This document shows, in pieces, positions 8,204 through 18,682 of a stretch of DNA of 64,000 nucleotides (positions are counted from its first letter, which is position 1; the number at the start of each line of letters is the position of its first letter). The translations under genes and the position numbers were made by a program. The notes under the pieces are model-generated. The model was not told the origin of the DNA. It ran no database searches and was given only the letters and a program-made list of their open reading frames with translations. The DNA comes from Streptomyces sp. NBC_00286 (GTDB taxonomy: Bacteria; Actinomycetota; Actinomycetes; Streptomycetales; Streptomycetaceae): the NCBI RefSeq assembly GCF_036173125.1, contig NZ_CP108054.1:620001-684000 (forward strand). Direction: 5' to 3'.

Positions 8204-10284
8204 GCCTGATTCCGGCCGCCCTCGCGACGGCCACCGTGTTGGGCGTGGCGGGCGCGCCGGCCGGACTGGTCCTGCCGCAGCGCGTGCGCGGCTGGGTGGT
8301 GGGTGTGTTGACGGCGGGCGTGGGGGTGGCCGGTGGTACAGCGGGTGTGGCTGCACTGGGAGGAAGCGGCTGGTCGGCCGAGGTACCCGGGCTGCTGCCG
8401 CTGGCCGGTACGTATCTGGCAGTGGACGCGCTGTCGGGCCTGTTCATGGCGGTGGCCGGGGTCGTGGTGGTGGCGGCGGCGGTCTACGGCATCGGCTATG
8501 TGACCGGGCACGGATCGCATGGGTCGCACGGCCTCGGCTCGCGGAGCGCCCAAGCGGTGCTGCCGCTGTTCGCGCTGAGCCTGCTGCTGGTGCCGGCGGC
8601 GGCCTCGGTGTCGACGTTCCTGCTGCTGTGGGAGCTGATGGCACTCAGCTCGCTGCTGCTTGTCCTGGCCGAGCACCAGGCCCGGCCCGCCGTGCGGGAG
8701 GCGGGCGTCTGGTACGCGGTGATGACCCACCTGGGGCTCGTCCTGCTGCTCGCGGGCCTGTCCGTGTACGCCGCTCAGGCCGGGGGCGAGACCTTCGCGG
8801 CCCTGCGTGCCGGTACGGCGGGGATCTCGCCGACCGTGCGCGGGCTCGTCTTCGTACTGACGGCGGTGGCTTTCACCTCGAAGGCGGGTCTCGTGCCGCT
8901 GCACGCCTGGCTGCCGAGGGCGCATCCCGAAGCCCCGAGTGTGGTGTCGGCGTTGATGAGTGCGGCCATGGTCAACCTCGGGATCTACGGGCTGGTGCGG
9001 GTCGGGTTCGATCTGCTGGGCGGAGGGCCGGCCTGGTGGTGGCTGCTGGTGATGGCCATGGGCGGGCTGTCGGCGGTGTACGGGATCCTGCAGGCGGCGA
9101 TGGCCTCGGACCTCAAGCGTCTGCTGGCCTATTCGACGTCCGAGAACATGGGGCTCGTCGTACTCGGCGTGGGGGCGGCCGGGCTTTTCGCCCACGCCGG
9201 CAACGAGGCGCTGGCCGGGCTGGCCCTGGCGGCCGCGCTGCTGCACGTGGTCAACCACGCGGCGTTCAAGGCCTTGCTATTCGGGGCCGCGGGTTCGGTG
9301 CTGCGCGCGACCGGGGAGCGGAACCTGGACCTGCTCGGCGGGCTGCGGGCCCGGATGCCCTTCACGGCCGGGCTGTTCGCGGTCGGCGCGCTGGGCGCGG
9401 TGGCGCTGCCGCCGGGCAACGGGTTCATCAGCGAGTGGCTGCTCCTGCAGTCAATGATCCATGGCCTGGAAGTGCCCGGGGTGACCACGGCGCTCGTGCT
9501 GCCGCTGGCGGTGGCTGTGATCGCCCTGTCGGCGGGTCTTGCGGCGGCGGTGTTCGTCAAGGCACTCGGCGTCGGCTTCTTCGCCCGGCCGCGCGGCGAA
9601 CAGGCCACGGCGGCCGAGGAATCGCCGCTGCTCATGCTGGTCGGCATGGGTCTGCTCGCCGCCTTGTGCGCAGCACTGGCCCTGATGCCGGGGCTGCTGG
9701 GCGACGGCCTGGACCGCGCGGTGGAGGCAGCCGGGCACACCGGGACGCGGCCGGTCGCAGGCGGCGGGCTGCGGGTGCGCCTGGAGGCGGTGTCCGCCAC
9801 GCTGTCCCCGCTGTGGGTCCTCGCGGCGCTGATGGTCGCACTGGGCGCGGTCATGGCGACGGTGGGCTGGGCGACACGGCGCCGGCTGGGGGTACCCCCT
9901 GCTCGAGCGAAGCCGAGAGCTTGGGGGAGGCGTACGCAGGCGAGGCTGTGGGACTGCGGGGGCGGAGCGCCGACACCACGTATGGCCTATACGGCCACCT
10001 CGTTCGCCGAGCCGCTGCAGCGGGTCTTCGACGACGTGCTGGCGCCGGAGCAGGACGTGGACGTCACTCCGGTGCGCGAGTCGACGTATCTCGTGGAGCG
10101 GGTGGAGTTCCGCAACCGGGTGCCCGACCGGATCGAGCACCGCCTTTACCGGCCGGTCCTCGACCTGCTGGCCGCCGCCGGGCAGTCGGCGCGCAGGCTG
10201 GCGGGCGGCAGCGTGCACACGTATCTCGGCTACGGCTTCGTCGGGCTGGTCACTCTGCTTGTCGTCCTGGTGGTGGGCTGGTGA
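8200..10284 (+). CDS. Antiporter-like membrane subunit (HyfB/NuoL family, Rv0083-like)
   Basis: A 694-residue polytopic membrane protein of the proton-translocating NuoL/MrpA/HyfB family. The conserved core has the segment FTSKAGLVPLHAWLPRAHPE with the key Lys, followed by the SVVSALMSAAMV helix, and further Lys/His in later helices such as LLHVVNHAAFKALLFG. The C-terminal part RLWDCGGGAPTPRMAYTA is a hallmark of hydrogenase-4 B subunits. The GTG start overlaps the upstream stop. A palindromic repeat (9886-9930) has inserted in frame just before that hallmark, adding about 14 residues (GVPPARAKPRAWGR) in a loop. It would carry the ion-pumping part of the complex. Confidence 0.92.
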   Translation: MSLIPAALATATVLGVAGAPAGLVLPQRVRGWVVGVLTAGVGVAGGTAGVAALGGSGWSAEVPGLLPLAGTYLAVDALSGLFMAVAGVVVVAAAVYGIGYVTGHGSHGSHGLGSRSAQAVLPLFALSLLLVPAAASVSTFLLLWELMALSSLLLVLAEHQARPAVREAGVWYAVMTHLGLVLLLAGLSVYAAQAGGETFAALRAGTAGISPTVRGLVFVLTAVAFTSKAGLVPLHAWLPRAHPEAPSVVSALMSAAMVNLGIYGLVRVGFDLLGGGPAWWWLLVMAMGGLSAVYGILQAAMASDLKRLLAYSTSENMGLVVLGVGAAGLFAHAGNEALAGLALAAALLHVVNHAAFKALLFGAAGSVLRATGERNLDLLGGLRARMPFTAGLFAVGALGAVALPPGNGFISEWLLLQSMIHGLEVPGVTTALVLPLAVAVIALSAGLAAAVFVKALGVGFFARPRGEQATAAEESPLLMLVGMGLLAALCAALALMPGLLGDGLDRAVEAAGHTGTRPVAGGGLRVRLEAVSATLSPLWVLAALMVALGAVMATVGWATRRRLGVPPARAKPRAWGRRTQARLWDCGGGAPTPRMAYTATSFAEPLQRVFDDVLAPEQDVDVTPVRESTYLVERVEFRNRVPDRIEHRLYRPVLDLLAAAGQSARRLAGGSVHTYLGYGFVGLVTLLVVLVVGW
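9886..9930. repeat. Dispersed palindromic repeat, copy B, inside a coding sequence
   Basis: CTGGGGGTACCCCCTGCTCG, then AGCGAAGCCGAGAGC and TTGGGGGAGG. It lies inside the HyfB-like gene and keeps the reading frame. Confidence 0.75.
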
Positions 10285-11246
10285 ACACGGTCGGATACGC
10301 GGCGATCGTCCTCCAGGTGGGCGCGGTGGTGGCCGGAGCGCCCTTGTTGACCGGTCTGATGCGGCAGACCCGGGCGCGTCTGGAGGGGCGGGCCGGAGCC
10401 GGGGTGCTCCAGCCGTGGCGGGACGTGCGCAAGCTGCTGCGCAAGGAGCCGATCACTCCGGTCGGAACGGGCCCGGCGTTCCGGTGGGCGCCGCTTGTGC
10501 TGGTGGCCACCTCGCTGGTGCTGGCCGTGCTGGTGCCGCTGATCTCCACGGAGTCGCCCGTGCGGGGGCGGGCGGATCTGATCGTCGTGGTGGCGCTGCT
10601 GGCGCTGGGCACGGTGGCGTTGGCGCTCGCGGGGCTGGACACCGGCACGGCGTTCGGCGGGATGGGCGCCTCGCGGGAGATGACCATCGCCGCGCTGGTG
10701 GAGCCGACCATCCTGATGGCGGTGTTCGCGCTGTCGATTCCGGCAGGGTCGACGAACCTGCCCGTCATCGTCGCCGGAGCGGCCGACGAGCCCGCACGCC
10801 TCACCTCTCCGGCCGGGCTGCTGGCGATCGCCGCGCTCTCGGTGGCGGTGCTGGCCGAGACGGGGCGGCTGCCGGTGGACAATCCCTCCACCCACCTGGA
10901 GCTGACCATGGTCCACGAGGCCATGGTCCTCGAATACGCGGGTCCGGACCTGGCGCTGGTCGAGTTCGGTGCACAGCTGCGGCTGACCGTGCTGCTGGGG
11001 CTGCTGGCCTCGCTGTTCGCGCCGTGGGGGATCGCCACCAGTGCCTCCTCGCTCGCGGCCGTGCTGCTGGCCCTGCTGCTGGTGGTGCTCAAGGTGGCGG
11101 TGCTGGGGACGGTGCTGGCGGCGGCTGAGGTGTTCTGGGCCAAACTGCGGTTGTTCCGCGTACCCGAACTCCTTGCCGGGTCCTTCCTGTTGGCACTGCT
11201 GGCCGTGACCGCCTCGTACTTCCTGGGCGGAGAGGGGGGACAGTGA
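10281..11246 (+). CDS. HycD/HyfC/NuoH-like membrane subunit (Rv0084-like)
   Basis: A 321-residue membrane protein of the NuoH/HycD family, which anchors the peripheral arm to the membrane arm. About eight hydrophobic segments are visible. The conserved cytoplasmic loop shows LQPWRDVRKLLRKEP, and the middle has the charged motif ETGRLPVDNPSTHLELTMVH, including the Glu and Asp typical of quinone-site or proton-entry loops. The GTG start overlaps the previous stop by 4 bp. Position and family match Rv0084 (hycD). Confidence 0.92.
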   Translation: MNTVGYAAIVLQVGAVVAGAPLLTGLMRQTRARLEGRAGAGVLQPWRDVRKLLRKEPITPVGTGPAFRWAPLVLVATSLVLAVLVPLISTESPVRGRADLIVVVALLALGTVALALAGLDTGTAFGGMGASREMTIAALVEPTILMAVFALSIPAGSTNLPVIVAGAADEPARLTSPAGLLAIAALSVAVLAETGRLPVDNPSTHLELTMVHEAMVLEYAGPDLALVEFGAQLRLTVLLGLLASLFAPWGIATSASSLAAVLLALLLVVLKVAVLGTVLAAAEVFWAKLRLFRVPELLAGSFLLALLAVTASYFLGGEGGQ

Positions 11247-11953
11247 TGAGCGAGAGTCTGTTCAGCCAGCTGCTCAATCTGGCCTGCGGGGCGTTCCTGC
11301 TGGCCGCCGTGGTGGTGCTGTGGCGACGTGAACTCGCCGCGATCGTCCGGCTCTTCGCCCTGCAGGGCCTCGCGCTCGCGACGATCGCCCTGCTGCTGGG
11401 GCTGCACGAGGACCGCTGGGACCTGCTCGTGGTCGCGGTGGGCATCGGGGCACTGCGGGCCGGGCTGCTGCCGTATCTGATCCGGCGGGCCCTGGCCGTG
11501 CTCGTCGCCGGACAGGACGGCGGGCATGGCGGCGGACAGGACGGCGGGCATGGCGAGGCCCGCGAGACGCAGCCGCTGGTGAATGTGGCGGCCTCGCTGC
11601 TGACCGCCGCCGCGCTCACCCTCCTCGCCTACGCGGTCGCCCGCCCTCTGGTCGAACTGGACCCGACCCCGGCGACCCGTGCCCTGCCGGTGGGCCTGGC
11701 CGTGGTGCTGATCGGCTTCTTCGTACTGGTGACCCGGCGCCGGGCGCTTGCCCAGGTGGTCGGGTTCCTGCTGCTGGACAACGGCATCACCGCGACCGCC
11801 TTCCTGGCCACCTCCGGCGTGCCGCTCATCGTCGAACTCGGCGTCTCCTTCGACGTGTTGCTCGCCGTGCTGGTGCTGCAGCTGCTCACCGTGCGGGTGC
11901 GGGAGGCGTTCGGCACCACCGACATCGACGACCTGCGGGAGTTGCACGACTGA
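11246..11953 (+). CDS. HyfE-like membrane subunit (Rv0085-like)
   Basis: A 235-residue membrane protein of the HyfE family, with NuoK-like helices at the N-terminus (LLNLACGAFLLAAVVVLW) and a conserved GFLLLDNGITATAFL segment. A GTG codon directly before the ATG (11243) is an alternative start; both overlap the previous stop. A Gly/His-rich loop is built of two 24-bp direct repeats (11510-11554; residues GQDGGHGG twice), a recent small duplication. It is the counterpart of Rv0085 (hycP). Confidence 0.9.
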   Translation: MSESLFSQLLNLACGAFLLAAVVVLWRRELAAIVRLFALQGLALATIALLLGLHEDRWDLLVVAVGIGALRAGLLPYLIRRALAVLVAGQDGGHGGGQDGGHGEARETQPLVNVAASLLTAAALTLLAYAVARPLVELDPTPATRALPVGLAVVLIGFFVLVTRRRALAQVVGFLLLDNGITATAFLATSGVPLIVELGVSFDVLLAVLVLQLLTVRVREAFGTTDIDDLRELHD

Positions 11954-13617
11954 TGCTGCATCTTTCTCAAGAGCCCGCGATGACCGCACTCCTGCTCACA
12001 GCACCCGCCGCCGCACCTCTGGCCGTCGCGGGCGCCTACACGCTCGGCGGCCTACGCGCGGGGCGGCAGGCTGCCGAAGTGCCCACCGTCCAGCGGCCGT
12101 TGGAGCCCGTGGCCGCGGGAGGCGGTCGGGCGGCCGCACCCGTGCCGGCCGTCGCGCCGACGATCAGTCCAGCGCGGCGACACCCCCGCGACTGGGCCGG
12201 CCTGGCCTCCCCCCTGGTGATCCTGGCCTGCGGCGCACTGCTGGCCGCGGACGTCATCGACGACGGGCCTGTGTCCGCGTACTCCGGCCTGCTGCGGGCC
12301 GACGCGCTGACCGCATGGATGCTGCTGGTCGTCGGTGCCGTCGCGTTCATCGCGTGCGCCTCGGCACCCGCCTACCTGGCGGGCGAGCGGGCCACCGACC
12401 GGGCTACGGGCCGGACCGTGATGGGGGTCCCCCCTGGTCGAGCGCAGTCGAGGTGGGGGAACTACCACGTCCTCGTCCAGGCGTTCCTGGGCGCGATGTG
12501 CCTGGCCGTGGTGACCGCGAACCTCGGTGTGCTGTGGGTGGCGATCGAGGCGACGACCATCGTCACGGCGTTCCTTGTCGGGCACCGCCGCACCCGTACG
12601 TCCGTGGAGGCCGCCTGGAAGTACGTGGTGATCTGCTCGGCCGGGATCGCGCTCGCCTTCCTCGGCACCGTCCTGCTCTACTACGCCGCCCGGCAGGCCG
12701 GCATCGCCGAGGCGTGGGCGCTGGACTGGCCCACCCTGGTTGCCCGTGCCGATCGCCTCGACCCGGCGGTCACCCGGCTCGGCATCACCCTGGTCGTCCT
12801 CGGCTACGGCGCCAAGGCGGGCCTGGTGCCGCTGCACGCCTGGCTGCCCGACGCCCACAGCCAGGCCCCCGCCCCGGTCTCCGCGCTGATGTCGGGCGTC
12901 CTGCTGTCCGTCGCCTTCGCCGCCATCCTGCGCTACCGGGTCATCGCGGACGCCGCCCTCGGCCCGGACTTCACCCGCGTCCTGCTGGCCGGCATCGCGC
13001 TGCTGACCCTCGCGCTCGCCGCCGCCCTGCTGCTGGCCCAGCGCGACTACAAGCGGATGCTGGCCTATTCGAGCATGGAGCACATGAGCCTGATCGCTCT
13101 CGCCGCGGCCGTGGGCAGCCCGCTCGCTCTGGCCGCCGGGCTGCTGCACATCGCCGGGCACGGGCTGGCCAAGGCCACCGCGTTCTGCGCGTCGGGCCGG
13201 ATTCTGCAACTGCGCGGTACGTCGGAGATCGGACGAGTGAGCGGTCTGCTCGCTCAGTCACCGTGGCTGGGGGCGGTGTTCGGGCTCGCAGTCGTCGCAC
13301 TGCTGGGCTTTCCGCCGTTCAGCCTCTTCGCTTCCGAACTGGGCGTCGCCCGCGCCGGATTCGCCGCGGGAGCGGGACTGGGCTGGGCCATGGCCGCCGC
13401 CCTCCTGCTGGTCCTGATCGCCTTCGCCGCCCTGGCCACCCGCACCGCGCGCATGCTGCTGGGACCCTCCCCCGCCGGAGAGGCGGCCGTCCAGGACAGT
13501 CCGTCCGCCCTGTGGCCCCTCACTGTGGGCCTGGCGGCCTGCGCCGCACTCGGCATCGCCACCGGCCCGCTGGGCGACCTGCTCTCCCAGGCCGCCGCCG
13601 TCCTCGAAAGGCCCTGA
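11953..13617 (+). CDS. Antiporter-like membrane subunit (HyfF/NuoL family, Rv0086-like)
   Basis: A 554-residue polytopic protein, the second antiporter-type subunit of the complex. The core motif is AKAGLVPLHAWLPDAHSQAP, followed by SALMSGVLL and the Lys/His helix LLHIAGHGLAKATAF. Its start overlaps the previous stop (TGATG); an internal ATG at 11980 would give a shorter N-terminus. A Pro/Ala-rich insertion follows helix 1, and a dispersed repeat at 12420-12461 adds MGVPPGRAQSRWGN in frame before YHVLVQAFLGAM. It matches Rv0086 (hycQ). Confidence 0.9.
   Translation: MLHLSQEPAMTALLLTAPAAAPLAVAGAYTLGGLRAGRQAAEVPTVQRPLEPVAAGGGRAAAPVPAVAPTISPARRHPRDWAGLASPLVILACGALLAADVIDDGPVSAYSGLLRADALTAWMLLVVGAVAFIACASAPAYLAGERATDRATGRTVMGVPPGRAQSRWGNYHVLVQAFLGAMCLAVVTANLGVLWVAIEATTIVTAFLVGHRRTRTSVEAAWKYVVICSAGIALAFLGTVLLYYAARQAGIAEAWALDWPTLVARADRLDPAVTRLGITLVVLGYGAKAGLVPLHAWLPDAHSQAPAPVSALMSGVLLSVAFAAILRYRVIADAALGPDFTRVLLAGIALLTLALAAALLLAQRDYKRMLAYSSMEHMSLIALAAAVGSPLALAAGLLHIAGHGLAKATAFCASGRILQLRGTSEIGRVSGLLAQSPWLGAVFGLAVVALLGFPPFSLFASELGVARAGFAAGAGLGWAMAAALLLVLIAFAALATRTARMLLGPSPAGEAAVQDSPSALWPLTVGLAACAALGIATGPLGDLLSQAAAVLERP
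12420..12461. repeat. Dispersed palindromic repeat, copy C, inside a coding sequence
   Basis: ATGGGGGTCCCCCCTGGTCG, then AGCGCAGTCGAGGTGGGGGA. It lies in frame within the HyfF-like gene and encodes a short Pro/Gly/Arg-rich loop. Confidence 0.75.
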
Positions 13618-13620
13618 CCG

Positions 13621-15099
13621 ATGCGCACCGTGCACGACGTCCCCGCCGCCGAACTGCCCAATCGGGCCGAGGCGCTGCTGCGCGACGGACACCGCCTGGC
13701 CCTGATCGCCGCACACCACGACGCCGACGCCGTCCGCCTGGTCCACCTCTTCGTCTCCGGCCCACCAGACACCCGCATCGAACTCCATGTCCGCCTCGAC
13801 CCCACCCGGCCCGAGGTGCCCAGCCTGGCCCATCTCTCGTTCCCCGCCGGCCGGTTCGAACGCGAGATGCGCGACCTGCACGGCATCGTCCCCCTCGACC
13901 ACCCGCAGCCCCGCCGCCTGGTACGCCACTTCCACTGGCCCAGGGGCTGGTACCCGATGCACCCCGATGCCGGGGACGCACCCGCCTTCGGCGAACAGGA
14001 AGGTCCGTACCCCTTCCTGGCAGTCACCGGCGACGGCGTCTACGAGATCCCCGTCGGCCCCGTCCACGCCGGGATCATCGAACCCGGGCACTTCCGCTTC
14101 TCCGTCGTCGGCGAGACCATCCTCAAACTCAAGGCCCGCCTGTGGTTCGTGCACAAGGGCATCGAGAAGCTCTTCCAGGGGCGCTCGGTGGCGGCCGGGC
14201 TGCCGCTGGCCGAACGCATCAGCGGAGACACCGCCGTCGGCCACGCCCTCGCCTACTGCCTGGCCGTCGAGGAGGCCACCGGCACGTCCGTCCCCGAGCA
14301 GGCCCAGTGCGCCCGCGCCCTGCTGCTCGAACTCGAACGCCTCCACAACCACGTCGCCGACCTGGGCATGCTCTGCAACGACGTCGGATACGGCATCCTC
14401 AACGCCCACGCCCAGCGCGTCCGCGAACAACTCCTGCGCCTCAACAGCACGGTGACCGGACACCGCCTACTGCGCGGCGGCGTGGTCCCCGGCGGCAGCA
14501 CCCTGCGCACCCTGCCCGGCCCCGCCCAACTGGACGCCGTCGGCGACGACATCCGCGACATCGTCCGGCTGGCGCTGGCCCACTCCACCGTCCACGACCG
14601 CTTCACCGGCACCGCCATCCTGCGCACCGAGGCCGCCCGCGACATCGGCTGCCTCGGCTACGTCGCCCGCGCCAGTGGTCTGGCCCAGGACGCCCGGATC
14701 GCCCACCCTTTCACCCCGCACGGGCAACCCGGTCACGTCCCCGTGCACGCCGGCGGCGACGTCCTGGCCCGCTTCCTGGTCCGGGCCGAAGAGATCGACG
14801 CTTCTCTCACCCTGATCCGGGAACTCACCGACCGCGTCTCGACCGGCGCGGTTCTGGGCCCTACCGCGGTGCCCGGGGAAGGCCCCCTCAGCGGCGTCGG
14901 CCTCGTCGAAGGCTGGCGCGGCACCATCGCCACCCGCGTCGAGCTCGCCGCCGACGGCACCCTCGAGCGGGTCAAGCCCGTCGACCCGTCCTTCTTCAAC
15001 TGGCCCGCGCTGCCCGTCGCCCTGAACGACACGATCGTCCCAGACTTCCCACTGACCAACAAAAGCTTCAATCTCTCCTACGCCGGCAATGATCTCTGA
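13621..15099 (+). CDS. Hydrogenase large-subunit-like protein lacking all NiFe ligands (HycE/HyfG family)
   Basis: A 492-residue fusion of a NuoC-like (30-kDa) domain and a NuoD/HycE-like (49-kDa) domain, ordered as in HycE and Rv0087. The four cysteines that hold the NiFe centre in HycE are gone. The N-terminal RxCGxC site reads RISGDT, with Ser201 and Thr204, and the C-terminal DPCxxC site reads DPSFFN, with Ser457 and Asn460. The surrounding fold motifs are well kept (FVHKGIEKLFQGRS, LERLHNHVADLGMLCND), so this looks like functional divergence and not decay. It fits the energy-converting-hydrogenase-related (Ehr) group. It is the last gene of the operon, 3 bp after the HyfF-like gene, and is followed by a terminator. 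Confidence 0.93.
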   Translation: MRTVHDVPAAELPNRAEALLRDGHRLALIAAHHDADAVRLVHLFVSGPPDTRIELHVRLDPTRPEVPSLAHLSFPAGRFEREMRDLHGIVPLDHPQPRRLVRHFHWPRGWYPMHPDAGDAPAFGEQEGPYPFLAVTGDGVYEIPVGPVHAGIIEPGHFRFSVVGETILKLKARLWFVHKGIEKLFQGRSVAAGLPLAERISGDTAVGHALAYCLAVEEATGTSVPEQAQCARALLLELERLHNHVADLGMLCNDVGYGILNAHAQRVREQLLRLNSTVTGHRLLRGGVVPGGSTLRTLPGPAQLDAVGDDIRDIVRLALAHSTVHDRFTGTAILRTEAARDIGCLGYVARASGLAQDARIAHPFTPHGQPGHVPVHAGGDVLARFLVRAEEIDASLTLIRELTDRVSTGAVLGPTAVPGEGPLSGVGLVEGWRGTIATRVELAADGTLERVKPVDPSFFNWPALPVALNDTIVPDFPLTNKSFNLSYAGNDL

Positions 15100-15130
15100 C
15101 CGGTCAGGAACCCGACTGAACCGGACATCA

Positions 15131-15163
15131 CTTGAGCCCTCGCGCCTTCCGCAAGGGCTCAAG
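15131..15163. terminator. Stem-loop terminator after the hydrogenase-like operon
   Basis: CTTGAGCCCT and AGGGCTCAAG form a perfect 10-bp stem with a 13-nt loop between two convergent units, so it probably works in both directions. Confidence 0.7.
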
Positions 15164-15188
15164 CAGCCGTGTGGCCAGTAGTTGTGCG

Positions 15189-16049
15189 TCAGCCGACGAA
15201 CTCCCCCACCGCCGCCTTCAGTTCACTCAGTCCCTTCTTGGCGTCGGTGAAGAACATCCCGGTCTTCGGGTCGGTGTAGAGCTCGTTGTCTATGCCCGCG
15301 TAACCGTGGCCCATCGAGCGCTTGATGACGACGACGCTCTTGGCCTTGTCGACGTCGAGGATCGGCATGCCGGAGATCGCGTTGCCGGGGCGGCGGGCGA
15401 TCGGGTTGGTCACGTCGTTGGCGCCGATGACCAGGGCGACGTCGGCCTGCGGGAACTCGGGGTTGACGTCGTCCATCTCCTTCAGCTGTGTGTAGGGGAC
15501 GTTGGCCTCGGCCAGGAGCACGTTCATGTGTCCTGGCATGCGGCCGGCGACCGGGTGGACGGCGTAGCTGACGTCGACGCCGTGGTCGGTGAGCAGCTGG
15601 GCCAGGGCGCCGAGTTCGTGCTGGGCCTGGGCGGCGGCCAGGCCGTATCCCGGCACGAAGATGACCTTGCGCGCGTACGCCAGCTGGATCGCCACGTCGT
15701 CCGCGGAGACCGGGCGCACCTGGGCGGGTGTCCCGCCCGCGCCGGCCGTCGCCGGAGCGCTGTCGCCGGTGCCGAAGCCGCCGATGACGATGTTGGCGAT
15801 GGACCGGTTCATGGCGTCGGCCATCAGCTTGGTGAGGATGCCGCCCGAGGCGCTGACGAGCATGCCGGCGATGATGAGCGCGGTCTCGTCGAGGACGAAG
15901 CCCGCCATCGCGACCGCCGAGCCCGTGAAGGCGTTCAGCAGGGCGATGACCACCGGCATGTCGGCGCCGCCGATCGGCAGCACCATCGTCACGCCGAAGA
16001 GCAGCGCCACGACGACGAGTCCGTACAGCGCGACCTGGCTGCGGGGTAG
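15189..16049 (-). pseudogene. pntB: pntB remnant: C-terminal part of NAD(P) transhydrogenase beta subunit
   Basis: The frame ends at 15189 and encodes about 285 residues that match the C-terminal half of PntB: membrane helices around GGADMPVVIALLN, then the NADP-binding domain with PGYGLAAAQAQHEL, HPVAGRMPGHMNVLLAEA and VIGANDVTNPIA. A complete PntB has about 460 residues; the N-terminal membrane part is missing. At about 16050 the frame runs directly into another broken gene (a GAF regulator) with no start codon of its own, which marks a deletion junction. pntA is not present in the window. Transhydrogenase activity from this fragment is very unlikely. Confidence 0.88.
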
Positions 16050-17087
16050 CCGGCCAGCGCCTCGCTCACCCGTCCCTCGGCGAGCAGCGCGGTCACGTCG
16101 GCGAAGTCGGTCCGCGCCGGGCTCAGCAGCGCGTACGGCCGTGACCCGAGCAGGGCGGGACCGAGCACCGTGCGCAGCGGGGTCAGTTCGGCCCGCAGCG
16201 TCGAAGGGGACAACTCCCGCTCCGACAGGTCCACCGCGAGCCGGTCACCGGTTGCGCCACGGCCCTCCAGAGCGAGCGCGACCACGATCTCGCTGTGCCG
16301 CGGGCTCAGCCGGTGGACGCGCCCCGCGCACTCCAGCAGGGCACTGTCCCGGCCCAGCGCCAACAGCCGTACGGCGCCGTCCCCTCCCGGGCAGGCCGCG
16401 TCCTTGGCGCACCACGCGCCCATCGGGACCGAGCAGTACCGCCGGCGCGGTCAGCTTGCGGGCGAGCTCCGCCTCGGCCGCCAACGCGGCACCCCGGACC
16501 GCGGCCAGAGCGGGGGGCGTGGCGATGGTGCCGCCACCGGAGAGGTCGACGACACCGAGAACCCGGCCGGTACCCGGGTCACGTATCGGGGCGGCGGCAC
16601 ACGACCAGCCGTGCGCGGCAACGCTGTAGTGCTCGCCGGCCACGACCTGGACGGGCTGCCCCAACTCCGGTACGAGCCCTGGGGCGTTGGTCCCGGCCTG
16701 CGCCTCGGACCACATGGCGCCCTCGGCGAAGTGCATCCGCTCGGCGCGCTCCACAGCCGCGGTGTCGCCCTCGACCCACAACAAGGTGCCGTCCGCGTCA
16801 CCGACCGCGAAGACATGTCCGTCGTCCGCGGCACCGGCTCCCAACAGTTCCCGGAACAAGGGGAGCACCGTGACCAGCGGGTGGGTGCGCCGGTAGGCCG
16901 CCAGTTGTTCGGCCGTTCCGCGCAGCGGCGGCAGACGGCTGCCGTCGGGCTGTACGCCGCCAGCCGCGCAGCGCTGCCACGAGTCGGCCACAAGGCGCCG
17001 CACACCCTCCGGCGTTCCGAGCGAGGTCAGGAACCGCTCGTGCGCGGAGCGCAGCGCGGATGCCGAGGTGGCGGTGAAAGCATCCAT
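16050..17087 (-). pseudogene. GAF-domain regulator, frameshifted and 3'-truncated
   Basis: Begins with a good start (AGGAGG, then ATG 17087) and encodes a GAF-type sensory domain like the AcoR-type regulators found next to aldehyde dehydrogenases: HFAEGAMWSEAQAGTNAPG and HGWSCAAAPIRDPGTGRVLG. Around 16380-16420 the frame shifts by one base; the C-terminal region continues in another frame (GAVRLLALGRDSALLE, HRLSPRHSEIVVALALEG, TLRAELTPLRTVLG). That frame runs into the pntB remnant at about 16050. So the gene has both a frameshift and a lost 3' end. Confidence 0.8.
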
Positions 17088-17518
17088 GCGGCCAGCACCT
17101 CCTACGTACCTTCGTCCAGTGCGGTCGCACCAGCCTCACCCGCATCCGGGGAAGGGTGCAGAGGCCGAACGGCCCCTGCGCCAGGGACGCTTGGGCCTCC
17201 GGTCGTGGCGCACGGCCGCCCCACCGAGTGCGGGGTCGGGTACGGACGCAGGAGCGGGCGGGCACGTCACGCAGGGCGTGAGTGCCGACGTCGGTGTCGG
17301 TGTCATGGCCGACGTGCACCGGCCGAGCACGCCGGCGCCGAGGACGACCCCACCGATCGTGAGCTGCCGCTCGACGGCCTTGGCGTCGTTCCACGACTCA
17401 GTACCGCCAGGGTCGGCGACAGCACCCCCGAGATCGAACTGCGCGACGGCACAGGGCCGCCGACCGGCTTCGGTGTCCGGTCCGGCGGGCCCCATGGCGC
17501 CTGTCGGTTGTCGGTCTG
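17088..17518. other. 431-bp gap with a faint rhodanese/DUF2892-like trace
   Basis: No intact gene. On the minus strand, 17316-17435 reads DPGGTESWNDAKAVERQLTI then GGVVLGAGVLG, reminiscent of the junction between a rhodanese domain and a DUF2892 membrane tail, but without start, stop or frame continuity. This is a weak guess. Confidence 0.3.
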
Positions 17519-18607
<1,089 letters not shown>

Positions 18608-18642
18608 TCAGATCGGGCTTGGGCCGTCCGGGGGCCAGGTGA

Positions 18643-18656
18643 GGGACGTTCGGCCC
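18643..18656. promoter_or_regulatory. Candidate DevR-type operator before gap
   Basis: GGGACGTTCGGCCC lies 95 bp upstream of the gap start, between gap and the end of the response-regulator gene. A poorer copy (GGGCCGTCCGG) is just beside it. Confidence 0.65.
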
Positions 18657-18682
18657 GGTGGACCTCGATCCCGTACGGACTG

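Noticed and set aside
8628..10280. Plus-strand frame overlapping the HyfB-like gene
   Set aside because: It is the out-of-frame upstream extension of the NuoH-like gene. The true start is GTG 10281, which overlaps the previous stop.
11748..15092. 1114-codon Arg/Pro-rich plus-strand frame
   Set aside because: A shadow of the HyfF- and HycE-like genes in another frame; very high Arg and Pro content and no domains.
7721..15099. Calling the operon a formate hydrogenlyase or true [NiFe] hydrogenase
   Set aside because: The large subunit lacks all NiFe cysteine ligands, and no maturation genes or formate dehydrogenase are present.
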